Assembly (NCBI GenBank): GCA_963680875.1
Contig: OY804578.1
Location: 103,817,689 to 103,881,688, forward strand
Origin: Bathymodiolus brooksi
Taxonomy: Eukaryota > Mollusca > Bivalvia > Mytilida > Modiolidae
Direction of reading: 5' to 3'
DNA length: 64,000 nucleotides
Positions 60,701 through 62,715 of this stretch are shown one piece after another. Each line of letters starts with the position of its first letter. The first letter of the stretch is position 1. The notes beneath the pieces are model-generated. The model was not told the origin of the DNA, did not search any database, and worked only from the letters and a program-made list of their open reading frames with translations. Both the position numbers and the translations under genes were made by a program.

Positions 60701-62101
60701 TTACTATATATTTTAATTCGATATAGCGGTCACCATTTATTAGTAATTTCCAGTGTAAAACCTTTGTATAACGGTAAGTTCATTTTTAAAATAATACCGG
60801 AAGTGATTTCGAAAGTTCCATATTTTTCTCAAATGTCCAAAAAATCCTGAGGTGTTACAAAATATATTGCTTAATTTAATTAACTAAATAAACAAACACT
60901 ATTAAATTTTGTGAGTAATAAATTACATAAAGGAAAGTTTATACCCGGGGGTTATTGGAGATATTTATTCATTATGACGAGAGTAGAAATTCACCCACCA
61001 AAAATATTTTGTATCTAGTGCATCATGTCAAAATCATCAACATCCGTAAATAGGAAAGCTTTGAAATTAGACGACAAAGTGAAAGTTATCTGTATGAGTA
61101 TGTCGTAGAATCCCTGCTAGGCTTTAATACAACGGGTTATAAATCGTTGTGATCGATGGTGGGAAAAGTTGTTGGACTGTGGGTGAGGAGGTTGGTCGTA
61201 CCCAGATAATGAACATTCTTTAAAGAAAACGTGAGATTCAATCGACGATTTTGAAAACAATATTTCCAATTCAACATCGTGTTACTGGAGATTGTACTTT
61301 TGTTTATTAAATATCTTTCTTTATTTATTTGTATGTTTTATTCAAATCATATCAGATTGAGATAAACATAACATGTAATTAAAAATGTTTATTTACAACT
61401 ACTGTAGAATATTTCGTCGAATAATCAAACCCCTTCATATAAAGGTCACCTATATATAGTGGTCATTTTGTCAAACTCCCCCAGGTGACCACTATAGACA
61501 GATTTGACTGTACTGTTATTGTGAGCAAAAATTGACTGTGTATCGTTTTACATGATACCCCATTCCCATCGTCTTTTATTACATGTTATAGTTTTAGGTT
61601 TAGTGTGTTTAATGCCACTTTCAACAATATTTCAGTTATATCATGGCGGTCAGTTTTATTGGTGGAGGAAACCAGAGTACTTGAAGAAAAACCACCAACC
61701 TGTCACAAGTTCCTCACAAACTTTATCACATAATGTTGTATCGAGTACACCTCACCATGAACTTGCTTTGAACTCACAACTTTAGTGGTGTTATAGCATG
61801 TTATGCCCAGTAAATCTTTATTCATTGATATAAATGAGAGGTACCAGTTTATTTATAGTCACTAGGCAACAGGAAAAATTTCTTTGTCGTCTTAAGGCAG
61901 GTACAGGTATATTGTTAATTTAATACTTGCTTAATATGATTGACATTTTTTGAAATTGAAGATGATTGTTTTGGGGGAATATAGGCCAAGACTTTTTTTT
62001 CCATTTTCAGCAACTACACTTTGAAGAAAATGCCTGTGCCACTACATGATATCTGTGGCCAACAAAAACATCCAGAAAGGACAGAAGCTGCAATACAAAA
62101 G
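9685..62101 (+). CDS. CARMIL: CARMIL (LRRC16 family), 5' part, 19 exons
   Basis: CARMIL proteins bind and regulate actin capping protein, inhibit its barbed-end capping and link to myosin-I and membranes at the leading edge. Nineteen exons, all with AG acceptors and GT donors, join in phase to 661 codons without a stop. Residues about 13-127 match the non-canonical PH domain ([24 protein letters not shown]). Residues 128-183 are the linker with [17 protein letters not shown]. Residues about 184-640 are leucine-rich repeats of the xxLDLSxNxL type ([58 protein letters not shown]). The aligned order and spacing agree with vertebrate CARMIL1-3, and no exon appears to be missing. The ATG at 9685 gives [12 protein letters not shown], matching the family's short N-terminus before the PH domain. 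The C-terminal half (dimerisation helices, capping-protein interaction motif, proline-rich tail) is outside the window. Which vertebrate paralogue is closest cannot be told by eye. Confidence 0.93.
9722..11792. other. Intron 1, 5' part
   Basis: A foldback at about 10112-10202 pairs TTGCCTCC with GGAGGCAA plus flanks. Repeated TCAGAATATTTTTTT words lie near 10370-10430, and a loose 60-bp tandem (ATGCATA...CACCCTTTTAT) at about 11555-11690. No exon is recognised. Confidence 0.4.
10562..10672 (+). mobile_element. SINE family A, 3' fragment
   Basis: Carries the family's 3' domain (CTGCCACGATATAACTGAAA then GTGGCATTAAACACCATAA). The tRNA-like head is missing. Confidence 0.8.
11793..13352. mobile_element. 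hAT-like non-autonomous element
   Basis: The ends CAGACTTGGGG and CCCCATGTCTG are inverted, and ATGCATTG lies directly on both sides (11785-11792, 13353-13360), an 8-bp target duplication as in hAT transposons. Inside each end is an array of the palindromic word TGTAATCGATTACA and variants (11817-11955 and 13155-13320). There is no transposase reading frame, so it is non-autonomous. Confidence 0.85.
12103..12298. repeat. Foldback nested in the hAT-like element
   Basis: ATTAATTAAC/GTTAATTAAT mark the outer arms. Inside, 12157-12202 pairs with 12215-12260 (AAAAACTAAGCCAATAT against ATATTGGCTTAGTTTTT). A separate palindrome ATTATTACGTGATGATCACGTAATAAT (7+13+7 here read in parts) lies at about 12305-12332, similar to words in the 2692 foldback. 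Confidence 0.75.
13361..14262. other. Intron 1, 3' part
   Basis: Between about 13735 and 14190 are degenerate repeats of AGGTGACTGCTTAATA and AGGCGATC-type words. They resemble the ends of pogo/Tc1-type elements whose termini read CAGTCAAACCT...GGTCACC elsewhere in the window. No exon seen. Confidence 0.4.
14263..14360 (+). CDS. CARMIL: CARMIL exon 2 (start of PH domain)
   Basis: Acceptor TTCTTTCAG, donor GTAAGA. Encodes residues 13-45, including [20 protein letters not shown] and DKWENRVV. It aligns with the family's GRKIKI...KVKLEV...KVENKVL strands. Confidence 0.93.
14766..14885 (-). mobile_element. SINE family A fragment, inverted
   Basis: Starts with GGTGTTTAATGCCACTTTCA, the reverse complement of the family's 3' domain, and breaks off near 14885. 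Confidence 0.8.
15212..17102. mobile_element. TIR element, copy 1 (5' of exon 3)
   Basis: The left end (GTACAGAAAGCGACATACCG...) is the reverse complement of the right end over about 35 bp. A second matched block (GTGATGGGGATTAAA) lies further in at both ends. The interior holds no transposase, but has a GC-rich word cluster near 15760-15805 and a tandem repeat at 16308. Family uncertain; the duplicated target, if any, is short. Confidence 0.65.
16308..16492. repeat. 95-bp tandem duplication
   Basis: Two copies of a unit beginning with AACAATTATTTAGTACGTAT or its variant, about 93% alike. Confidence 0.9.
17707..17760 (+). CDS. CARMIL: CARMIL exon 3 (PH domain)
   Basis: 54 nt, phase 0 at both ends. 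Encodes [18 protein letters not shown] (residues 46-63). Acceptor TTCTTGTAG, donor GTAAGT. It sits between two related TIR elements. Confidence 0.88.
17799..19695. mobile_element. TIR element, copy 2 (3' of exon 3)
   Basis: The left end (17799-17850, GTCAGAGACATACCATGATA...) matches the reverse complement of the right end (19639-19695) over about 55 bp. Both resemble the ends of the 15212-17102 element (GACATACCGTGAT). Length is also about 1.9 kb. A small hairpin CTCGTCACTTTCG/CGAAAGTGACGAG lies at 18215-18258. It begins only 39 bp after exon 3. Confidence 0.65.
19265..19435. repeat. Tandem repeat with G-rich segment
   Basis: Three imperfect units of about 75 bp contain TACAATTTGTGTGGTATTAG and AGCACAGTAATATTT. 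The spacer between units is a growing G tract (GGGGGGCGGGGTGGGGG). Confidence 0.8.
19733..19822 (-). mobile_element. tRNA-like SINE head, copy 1
   Basis: On the minus strand, TGGCAGAGTGGTCTAGGGC gives a good pol III A box and GAGTTCAAATCC a B box, with a tRNA-Leu-like long variable region between. The acceptor stem does not pair well, so I call a tRNA-derived SINE head or pseudo-tRNA, not a functional tRNA. Confidence 0.6.
19975..20070 (-). mobile_element. tRNA-like SINE head, copy 2
   Basis: Second copy of the preceding tRNA-like sequence, also minus strand, about 240 bp away and directly beside the Penelope-like element's left end. A and B boxes are recognisable. Confidence 0.6.
20178..20218 (-). 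ncRNA. Hammerhead-ribozyme-like core in the Penelope element
   Basis: On the minus strand, CTGATGA (20205-20211) is followed by a hairpin with a GCTTG/CAAGC stem and a 5-base loop, then GAAA (20185-20188). ACAGA/TCTGT can form an outer stem. Core words and stem II fit a hammerhead; stem III would be almost absent, so activity is doubtful. Hammerheads are known in Penelope-like terminal repeats. Because the arm is inverted, this strand corresponds to the coding strand of the 3' end. Confidence 0.45.
20705..23415 (+). pseudogene. Penelope-like RT / GIY-YIG polyprotein, broken
   Basis: Pieces in order. 20705-21031 and 21248-21781 (one frame) give the N-terminal region, ending with [17 protein letters not shown]. 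21823-22116 (next frame) gives [20 protein letters not shown] and the first catalytic Asp in [11 protein letters not shown]. 22180-22647 has [20 protein letters not shown] and the active site FIDD at 22363-22374. 22882-23415 ends with a Cys cluster ([12 protein letters not shown]) and a GIY-YIG endonuclease ([40 protein letters not shown]). RT plus C-terminal GIY-YIG is diagnostic for Penelope-like elements. There is a frameshift near 21750-21820 and stops at about 22114, 22126, 22147 and 22645, so it is dead. Confidence 0.92.
23807..24592. other. Intron 3 stretch, nothing recognised
   Basis: AT-rich; one open frame (23755-24102) overlaps the transposon end and has no domain. No repeat recognised apart from the foldback that begins at 24593. 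Confidence 0.4.
24593..24894. repeat. Compound foldback element
   Basis: Outer arms AAGTATATGATAAACAT (24593-24609) and ATGTTTATCATATACTT (24878-24894) are a perfect 17-bp inverted repeat. Inside are two adjacent large hairpins: about 24612-24652 with 24705-24747 (CATATCATACCCTTTATCAG type), and about 24774-24809 with 24837-24872 (GGCTCTTTCCGTATCACATC type). No coding capacity. Confidence 0.85.
25335..25815. repeat. Diverged tandem repeat, about 150 bp
   Basis: Three units share TCAGTTTCTCNNTAA..CATACAACCTAGG, CACATTGATCATG, a CTTGACCTNATTT block and TTCATGGTCTA. Identity is moderate, so the array is old. Confidence 0.7.
25816..26592. other. Intron 3 stretch, nothing recognised
   Basis: AT-rich, with a short TA run at about 26467. 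No exon or known repeat recognised. Confidence 0.35.
26593..26835 (-). mobile_element. SINE family A, near full length
   Basis: Read on minus: a tRNA-like head (GTGATGATCGTATGATAGTT, B-box-like GAGTTCAAAACCC), a GATACAACAT body, a 3' domain ending GTTAAACACCATAGCCC, and a tail CCCTAACCC. Confidence 0.85.
26945..27015 (-). mobile_element. SINE family A, 3' fragment
   Basis: Reverse complement of the 3' domain only (TTGGTGTTTAATGCCATCTT). Confidence 0.6.
27016..29144. other. Intron 3 stretch, nothing recognised
   Basis: About 2.1 kb of AT-rich DNA without open frames longer than about 60 codons, and without a recognised repeat or hairpin. Confidence 0.35.
29145..29425 (+). mobile_element. SINE family A, with duplicated head
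   Basis: Head region GATAGTTGGATTTACAACTA, with CCTATCACCA repeated (29204 and 29246), then B-box-like AGTTTGAATCTCG and the 3' domain GACTGCCACAATATAACTGA...ATTAAACACC. The tail here is (CAAA)n. Confidence 0.8.
29440..29821 (+). mobile_element. SINE family A, split by another repeat, telomere-like tail
   Basis: SINE sequence is present at 29440-29525 and again from about 29687. The middle (about 29526-29686) is the repeat with the hammerhead-like core. The tail is three exact AACCCT units (ATAACCCTAACCCTAACCC). Confidence 0.8.
29620..29659 (+). ncRNA. Hammerhead-ribozyme-like motif
   Basis: GCGTAC (29620-29625) can pair with GTGCGC (29654-29659) as a 6-bp stem I. It directly precedes CTGATGA (29626-29632). 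A short stem II (GG/CC around TTATT) is followed by GAAA (29644-29647). A-CGCA-T gives a one-pair stem III with the cleavage-site position before GTGCGC. The 10.1/11.1 pair is A-A instead of G-C, so this is probably a decayed hammerhead. Related copies are at 42155-42300 (+) and 62140-62715 (minus). Confidence 0.45.
29825..30433. other. Intron 3, 3' end
   Basis: No recognised repeat; leads into the exon 4 acceptor. Confidence 0.35.
30434..30493 (+). CDS. CARMIL: CARMIL exon 4 (PH domain)
   Basis: 60 nt, phase 0. Encodes [20 protein letters not shown] (residues 64-83), matching the family's FSYLEI strand. Acceptor TTACTTACAG, donor GTAAGT. It follows a 12.7-kb intron. Confidence 0.9.
30694..30795 (+). 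mobile_element. SINE family A fragment
   Basis: GACAGCTCTGTGGTTTTCTC through ATATAGCTGAAATGTTGTTA, with the 3' domain shortened. Confidence 0.7.
30805..31001 (+). mobile_element. 3' end of a rolling-circle-like element
   Basis: Ends with ATACAGGCTCAGGTGAGCCT then CTTGTTT. The AGGCTC/GAGCCT hairpin with a 4-base loop matches the terminal hairpins at 54515 and 60492. The 5' portion is missing or diverged. Confidence 0.6.
31095..31575 (+). repeat. Dispersed repeat, copy 1
   Basis: About 480 bp matching the reverse complement of 55530-56012. Shared landmarks are AGGTGTCAAACCACTAATTT, TGAAGTTAAATATATAGG, GAATCATGTACGTTTCAG and CTCGAAAAAACACAAATTTA. Family not recognised. Confidence 0.85.
31625..31755 (+). 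CDS. CARMIL: CARMIL exon 5 (PH domain C-terminal helix)
   Basis: Encodes residues 84-126 plus two bases of 127, including [18 protein letters not shown], the terminal PH helix. Acceptor TTTTTACAG, donor GTAAGT. Confidence 0.95.
31795..31990 (+). mobile_element. Fragment of the family seen at 57028
   Basis: CTGTAAACTTTTAATCTTCT, then AATTGGAACCAAACTTGTTA and GTTCATTGGATGG match the core repeats of the 57-60 kb element. Confidence 0.7.
32185..32405 (-). mobile_element. SINE family A
   Basis: Read on minus: B-box-like GAGTTTGAATCCTG, the body, the 3' domain ending GGCGCTAAACACCAAAACTC, and a tail of TAACCCTAATCC. Confidence 0.85.
32519..32687 (+). CDS. CARMIL: CARMIL exon 6 (linker)
   Basis: Encodes residues 127-183, including [19 protein letters not shown] and [18 protein letters not shown], a strongly conserved CARMIL signature. 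The donor that keeps frame with exon 7 is the weak GTTGGT at 32688. The nearby GTATAA at 32692 would shift the frame. Confidence 0.93.
32906..33350 (+). mobile_element. Rolling-circle-like element, family D, 3'-truncated
   Basis: The head hairpin is TATACCCCCGCTCCCC/ a G-rich complement. TCCGTCC microsatellite units (32949-32980) follow, then 168-177-bp core repeats starting at each TTTTTCTCAGYAAC (33001, 33169, 33346). The tail is replaced by a SINE end. Confidence 0.8.
33352..33420 (+). mobile_element. SINE family A, 3' fragment
   Basis: GTCATGATATAGCTGAAATA through GTGGCATTAAACACCAAAAA; head absent. Confidence 0.8.
33463..33539 (+). CDS. CARMIL: CARMIL exon 7
   Basis: Encodes residues 184-208 plus two bases: [20 protein letters not shown] then HLASA. 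This is the first repeat region. Acceptor TTTTTATTGTAG, donor GTATGT. Confidence 0.92.
33540..34052. other. Intron 7, 5' part
   Basis: No exon recognised. Words near 33560-33620 (AACATTTGCACATTTCCGAC, TTTACAGGAGTTATTTCCCT) recur around 55190-55250. Confidence 0.4.
34053..34830. repeat. 41-bp minisatellite, about 19 copies
   Basis: Unit TAATTAAAATGGTGTTATTG plus TTGATTTCTTTACATCATAGG. Copies are nearly identical. An AATTT variant recurs at 34310, 34433 and 34556, exactly 123 bp (3 units) apart. GTCATTG and GTGGATTT variants also recur at whole-unit distances. Confidence 0.97.
34831..36070. other. Intron 7, 3' part
   Basis: AT-rich. Around 35568-35640 a degenerate GTGAAACCTGTTTAATATGA...AGACAGGTGTTCAAATTAAC pair resembles DNA-transposon ends also seen at 62750. 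No exon apart from exon 8. Confidence 0.4.
36071..36146 (+). CDS. CARMIL: CARMIL exon 8
   Basis: Encodes residues 209-234, [20 protein letters not shown] then [16 protein letters not shown] is equivalent to the conserved NQWFTKL segment. Acceptor TTTTTTCTAG, donor GTAAAT. Confidence 0.95.
36147..36687. other. Intron 8, 5' part
   Basis: Holds a moderately GC-rich patch at 36430-36500 (AACGGGATGCCATTACACGT). Nothing recognised. Confidence 0.35.
36696..36772. mobile_element. 77-bp perfect hairpin insertion with 8-bp duplication
   Basis: 34-bp arms (36696-36729 and 36739-36772) are exact reverse complements around a 9-base loop. The octamer AATGTTTA directly flanks both sides (36688-36695, 36773-36780). 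The arms begin CCAATCGTAACTACTCGGCC. It looks like a minimal MITE of an 8-bp-TSD superfamily (hAT, P or similar). Confidence 0.85.
37205..37293 (+). CDS. CARMIL: CARMIL exon 9 (LRR)
   Basis: Encodes residues 235-263 plus two bases, with [13 protein letters not shown] as the LRR strand. Acceptor TTTTCAG, donor GTAAGT. Confidence 0.93.
37355..37612 (-). mobile_element. SINE family A, near full length
   Basis: Read on minus: head GGTAATGATCGCATGGTAGT, B-box-like GAGTTCGAATCCTG, body, and a 3' domain ending GTGATAAACACCATAACC. Confidence 0.88.
37928..38022 (+). CDS. CARMIL: CARMIL exon 10 (LRR)
   Basis: Encodes residues 264-295 plus one base, with [15 protein letters not shown]. Acceptor TTTTTCTTCAG, donor GTATTG. 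The following intron carries the 3.6-kb minisatellite. Confidence 0.93.
38221..41820. repeat. 34-bp minisatellite, about 106 copies
   Basis: Unit CTTAGGAAGAGAAGTGTACC plus TGGAGTACATGTTA, 3600 bp in all. Nearly all variation is in the five bases between two GTAC words (CTGGA, CTGAA, ATGAA). At the 5' edge a six-unit block (marked by ATTTTAC at 38317 and 38521, and by TATACC at 38371 and 38575) is repeated 204 bp apart, so higher-order duplication is visible. The unit length is not a multiple of three and all frames are stopped. Confidence 0.98.
42155..42300 (+). repeat. Degenerate copy of the hammerhead-like repeat
   Basis: TTTACTTGCTCCCAAAGATT, ATTATTTGGCTTTC, GTACCTGATGAAG and GGTTATTCCAGAAAC match the 29565-29690 repeat. 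An 8-base duplication (TGATGAAG) lies in the core, so it cannot fold as an intact hammerhead. Confidence 0.7.
42706..43250 (+). mobile_element. Rolling-circle-like element, family E
   Basis: Two successive hairpins (ATATTCACC...GGTGAATAT and CCCCACTC-ATAGA-GTGGGG) precede a GTCC/GTCT microsatellite (42781-42845). 165-bp core repeats follow, starting at TCGTAACAG (42853, 43018, 43183). An open frame across it (42759-43238) is an effect of the repeat, not a gene. Confidence 0.75.
43493..43683 (+). CDS. CARMIL: CARMIL exon 11 (two LRRs)
   Basis: 191 nt, residues 296-359. Contains [20 protein letters not shown] and [17 protein letters not shown]. Acceptor TTTATATTTCAG, donor GTAAAT. A mutated echo of the last 20 bases occurs 30-50 bp downstream. 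Confidence 0.95.
43713..43733 (+). repeat. Echo of the end of exon 11
   Basis: ACCAAAGGAGAGGACTTACC repeats the last coding bases of exon 11 (ACCAAAGGAGAAGACTTACA) about 50 bp downstream, without a usable donor. Confidence 0.75.
43734..45010. other. Intron 11
   Basis: Includes three tandem 26-bp units (TATTTGCTATAGTAAGCAAT, about 44318-44395) and distant similar words (TATATAACCCGCA near 43820, TATATAATCCGCA near 44870) that suggest a decayed element. No exon before exon 12. Confidence 0.5.
45011..45088 (+). CDS. CARMIL: CARMIL exon 12 (LRR)
   Basis: 78 nt, phase 0; residues 360-385, [20 protein letters not shown] then ECALEN. Acceptor TTACAATTGCAG, donor GTAAGT. The open frame continues into the intron by chance to about 45379. 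Confidence 0.95.
45317..45403. repeat. Small foldback in intron 12
   Basis: GAAGGCCTCGACAGACATTA and its near complement TAATGTCTGTCTCGACCTTC flank a 43-base loop. Confidence 0.75.
45640..46005 (+). mobile_element. SINE family B, degenerate
   Basis: Matches the other two copies in the body (GCATGCAACATTAAGGAGTA, GACTGTTGTTTCAGTGACCT, AATAAAATCCAACTAAGC); head and 3' end are eroded. Confidence 0.75.
46006..46427. other. Intron 12 stretch, nothing recognised
   Basis: AT-rich with no motif or exon found. Confidence 0.35.
46428..46592. repeat. 31-bp tandem repeat, about 5 copies
   Basis: Unit CCTGTATAAATCATACACTG plus AAAAACAGAAW. Confidence 0.95.
46705..47180. repeat. 36-bp minisatellite, about 13 copies
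   Basis: Unit ATTGCCATCGTTGGACTTAG plus CTTGGCTCCAGATTTT, with alternating variants in the second half. Since 36 is a multiple of three, long frames stay open on both strands (12-residue periods); no start or splice context supports coding. Confidence 0.95.
47350..47534 (+). CDS. CARMIL: CARMIL exon 13 (two LRRs)
   Basis: 185 nt, residues 386-446 plus two bases. Contains [20 protein letters not shown] and [17 protein letters not shown]. Acceptor CTATTTGCAG, donor GTAAGT. Confidence 0.96.
47655..47765. mobile_element. DNA-transposon end fragment
   Basis: CAGTCAAACCTTTATTAAGA with GGTTATC and AGGTGACCTCATAAAA resembles the pogo-type end at 60620. Confidence 0.45.
47832..48190 (+). mobile_element. 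SINE family B, full-length-looking
   Basis: A tRNA-like head (TGGTGTAATGGTTAGCG as A-box region, GGGGTTTGAGCCCC as B box) is followed by a conserved body and the 3' domain CATAATATAGCTGAAATATT...GGCATTAAACAAC. The tail is (CACT)n. It was probably a pol III-transcribed retroposon. Confidence 0.88.
48278..48545 (+). mobile_element. SINE family A, near full length
   Basis: Head GTCGTGACCATATAGTAACT, B-box-like GAGTTTGAATCCTG, body GATACAACATTATGTGATAA, 3' domain GTGGCATTAAACACC, tail ATAACACTAACCCCTAACCC. Confidence 0.9.
48583..48734 (+). CDS. CARMIL: CARMIL exon 14 (LRR)
   Basis: 152 nt, residues 447-497 plus one base. Contains [20 protein letters not shown] and [13 protein letters not shown]. 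Acceptor TTGTTATACAG, donor GTAAGT. Confidence 0.95.
48741..48815. repeat. 12-bp tandem after exon 14
   Basis: About six variants of ATGTGACCTTGA/ATGTGACCTTAA begin right after the exon 14 donor. Confidence 0.85.
48941..49118. mobile_element. Short TIR element
   Basis: Starts CAGTGGAACCTGTCTAATCC and ends with GGATTGCACAAGATCCACTG followed by TA. CCGGA/GTCGGA words occur inside. Ends and size suggest a pogo/Tc1-type MITE. Confidence 0.65.
49136..49497. repeat. Tandem/inverted repeat of about 140 bp
   Basis: GTGGAGAAATATCGTAATCC and TAGCTGAAAGAGAATCTAT occur two to three times in direct order. The left end (CTATCAGTGGATTATAATAT) is an inverted version. Confidence 0.8.
49638..49740 (+). CDS. 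CARMIL: CARMIL exon 15 (LRR)
   Basis: 103 nt, residues 498-531 plus two bases. Contains [20 protein letters not shown] then [13 protein letters not shown]. The acceptor follows a 12-T tract (TTTACAG); donor GTATGT. Confidence 0.93.
49800..50160 (+). mobile_element. SINE family B
   Basis: Head GGAGGTGTAATGGTTAG, B box GGGTTCGAACCC (an exact consensus match), body as at 47832, truncated 3' domain TGATATAGCTGAGTTGGCAT and (CACT)n tail. Confidence 0.88.
50390..52170. repeat. 66-bp satellite array, split
   Basis: Unit CACTTGCCGTTTAACAACAA, TCTCTCAGTCACTGGGATTA, TGTAAGACTAATGCTAGGTT, ATTGCT. Two units (50390-50524) lie left of an insertion, and about ten (51514-52170) lie right. Unit ends on the two sides join cleanly. 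Confidence 0.95.
50525..51513 (+). mobile_element. Rolling-circle-like element, family C, inserted in satellite
   Basis: The head hairpin is AAGTCTCCCAAAC-AAA-GTTTGGGGGACTT, partly duplicated at 50587. An ATT/TTTTA microsatellite and AAATGGC-rich core repeats follow (AATTGATTCCCGACATTGAA at 51113, 51241, 51336). One head arm then recurs as GGTTTGGGAGACTT, followed by a terminal hairpin ATAATC-ATTA-GATTAT (51488-51503). Confidence 0.75.
52243..52297 (+). CDS. CARMIL: CARMIL exon 16
   Basis: 55 nt, residues 532-550, [19 protein letters not shown], matching the family's LDNLVQMIQDEES helix. Acceptor TTCCTTTCAG, donor GTAAGT. Confidence 0.9.
52328..52530 (+). mobile_element. SINE family A, 3'-truncated
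   Basis: Head GTGATCGTGATTATGTGGTA, B-box-like GAGTTTGAATCCCG, body; ends in TTTCCATAGAAATAAAAC. Confidence 0.85.
52603..52740 (-). mobile_element. SINE family A, inverted fragment
   Basis: Left edge TTAGGGTTATGGTGTTTAAG is the complement of tail plus 3' domain; breaks off near 52740. Confidence 0.8.
53021..54535 (+). mobile_element. Rolling-circle-like element, family A
   Basis: Head hairpin AGCTCACCTGACC-CGAA-GGTCAGGTGAGCT, a TCGTCCATCGT-rich segment, and about 150-167-bp core repeats marked by CCTGCAATTTTGAAGTAAAT. One head arm recurs (CAGGTGAGCT, 54500), followed by a terminal hairpin AGGCTC-CTGG-GAGCCT and CTAGTTT. It resembles pearl/Helentron-associated elements of bivalves (family knowledge, not searched). 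Confidence 0.8.
54738..54790 (-). mobile_element. SINE family A, 3' fragment
   Basis: TGGTGTTTAACGCCAATTTC...ATATCGTGG. Confidence 0.65.
55068..55171 (+). CDS. CARMIL: CARMIL exon 17 (LRR)
   Basis: 104 nt, residues 551-584 plus two bases. Contains [20 protein letters not shown] and [10 protein letters not shown]. Acceptor TATTTTACAG, donor GTGAGA. Confidence 0.95.
55530..56012 (-). repeat. Dispersed repeat, copy 2 (inverted)
   Basis: Reverse complement of 31095-31575 with moderate divergence. CTAAATTTGTGTTTTTTCGA and ATTGGTGAATTAGTGGTTTG are landmarks. Confidence 0.85.
56327..56464 (+). CDS. CARMIL: CARMIL exon 18 (LRR)
   Basis: 138 nt, residues 585-630 plus two bases. Contains [31 protein letters not shown] and [12 protein letters not shown]. 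Acceptor TTAACTTTCAG, donor GTATTT. Confidence 0.95.
56541..56965 (+). mobile_element. Rolling-circle-like element, family D, complete
   Basis: Head TTATACCCCCGCTCCCC with its G-rich complement, (GTCC)n at 56590-56622, two 168-bp core repeats (TCTCAGCAAC at 56641 and 56809), a head-arm copy GCGGGGGTATCATAA (56926-56940), and a terminal hairpin GTGAGC-ATTA-GCTCAC. Confidence 0.82.
59087..59153. mobile_element. Short insertion in family B element
   Basis: About 67 bp containing GGTAAATGTCAATGAGACAA interrupts a core repeat; AAAT lies at both borders. Confidence 0.55.
59724..60221. mobile_element. 498-bp MITE with 9-bp duplication
   Basis: ATTAAGTTT directly flanks both sides (59715-59723, 60222-60230). 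Ends GAACTCGAATAATAC and GGATTATTCGCGTTA are imperfectly inverted. A 9-bp duplication suggests a MULE-type superfamily. No domain is found in its short open frames. Confidence 0.7.
60620..61510. mobile_element. Pogo/Tigger-like element
   Basis: TA|CAGTCAAACCTATCG at the left and CTATAGACAGATTTGACTG|TA at the right give a TA target duplication and inverted ends with GGTCACC subterminal repeats, as in pogo-type Tc1/mariner elements. It keeps remnants of the transposase DNA-binding domain but no catalytic domain. Confidence 0.88.
61025..61253 (+). pseudogene. Pogo transposase N-terminus remnant (CENP-B N type)
   Basis: From ATG 61025 the frame reads [20 protein letters not shown] then VICMSMS and a stop, matching the first helix region of pogo/CENP-B N domains (LTLEEKVKVI). 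At 61191-61253 [10 protein letters not shown], a stop, then RKREIQS matches the recognition-helix segment (VGKTQIQNILKNK). The middle is lost or shifted. Confidence 0.7.
61585..61797 (-). mobile_element. SINE family A
   Basis: Complement of the 3' domain and body (TTTAATGCCACTTTCAACAA, CATGGCGGTCAGTTTTATTG), to a head remnant ACAACTTTAGTGGTG. Confidence 0.85.
62011..62101 (+). CDS. CARMIL: CARMIL exon 19 (end of LRR)
   Basis: 91 nt, residues 631-661. Contains [14 protein letters not shown] and [11 protein letters not shown], matching the family's NYTLRFMPIP...NPEKTEDALQK. Acceptor TCCATTTTCAG, donor GTATGT. The next exon (IENYLLRN-like) was not found before 64000. Confidence 0.95.
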
Positions 62102-62139
62102 GTATGTCTGATAACCACACATTTATCAGTCTTTATATA

Positions 62140-62715
62140 GTGATAAAAACATAGATATCTAATTTATTGTGCAACACACGTTTCTGGAGTAAGGCCAAAT
62201 AAAAAAATATGTGTGTTTACGGTCACATGTCAAAAAAATATAGGGTCGGTCGGTCGACATTCATTTTGTTTAATTTTTTTTTTTATTATTGGCAAAACCG
62301 GAAATAGTCGTTGCAGAATCCGATTCTGGTATTTCATTTTCGAAATTTCCAGTAAGCCGTCATTTGTCAAGCTGTTTTATGACGAGTTACGCAGTTTTTC
62401 TACCTTCTTTGCTCTCAATTTCGGCAAAAAGCTAGCGGTTGAATAAATAAAACATTGCTGCTGATTAAACAACAAAAATGGTTATCCGAATTCTGTGTAA
62501 AAATTGATAGGGTCGCTAGCAAAAATTAGGGTCGAATAATTGGCAATAAAGAAGGTTAGGGTCGGCGGCTGAAAAATAGGGTCGGTCGGGTGACCGTAAA
62601 CACACATATTTTTTTATTTGGCCTAACCTTCATCAGGTACGCTAAAAGTCAAAAGATATGAAAGCTAAATAATTTGAAAGTCTTGAGCATGAATTGTTAA
62701 CCTTTTATGAACTGT
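62140..62715 (-). repeat. Hammerhead-like repeat, split by a MITE
   Basis: Joining 62715-62624 to 62192-62140 on the minus strand restores GCGTACCTGATGAAGGTTA then CTCCAGAAACGTGTGTTGCA. This is the same repeat as at 29565-29690, and the insertion lies inside its stem-loop II. Confidence 0.8.
62193..62623. mobile_element. PIF/Harbinger-like MITE
   Basis: 34-bp perfect terminal inverted repeats (62193-62226 and 62590-62623, starting GGCCAAATAAAAAAATATG) are flanked by the trinucleotide TAA on both sides. This is the TWA duplication typical of PIF/Harbinger. The interior has GGGTCGGTCGG repeats and no transposase. Confidence 0.88.
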
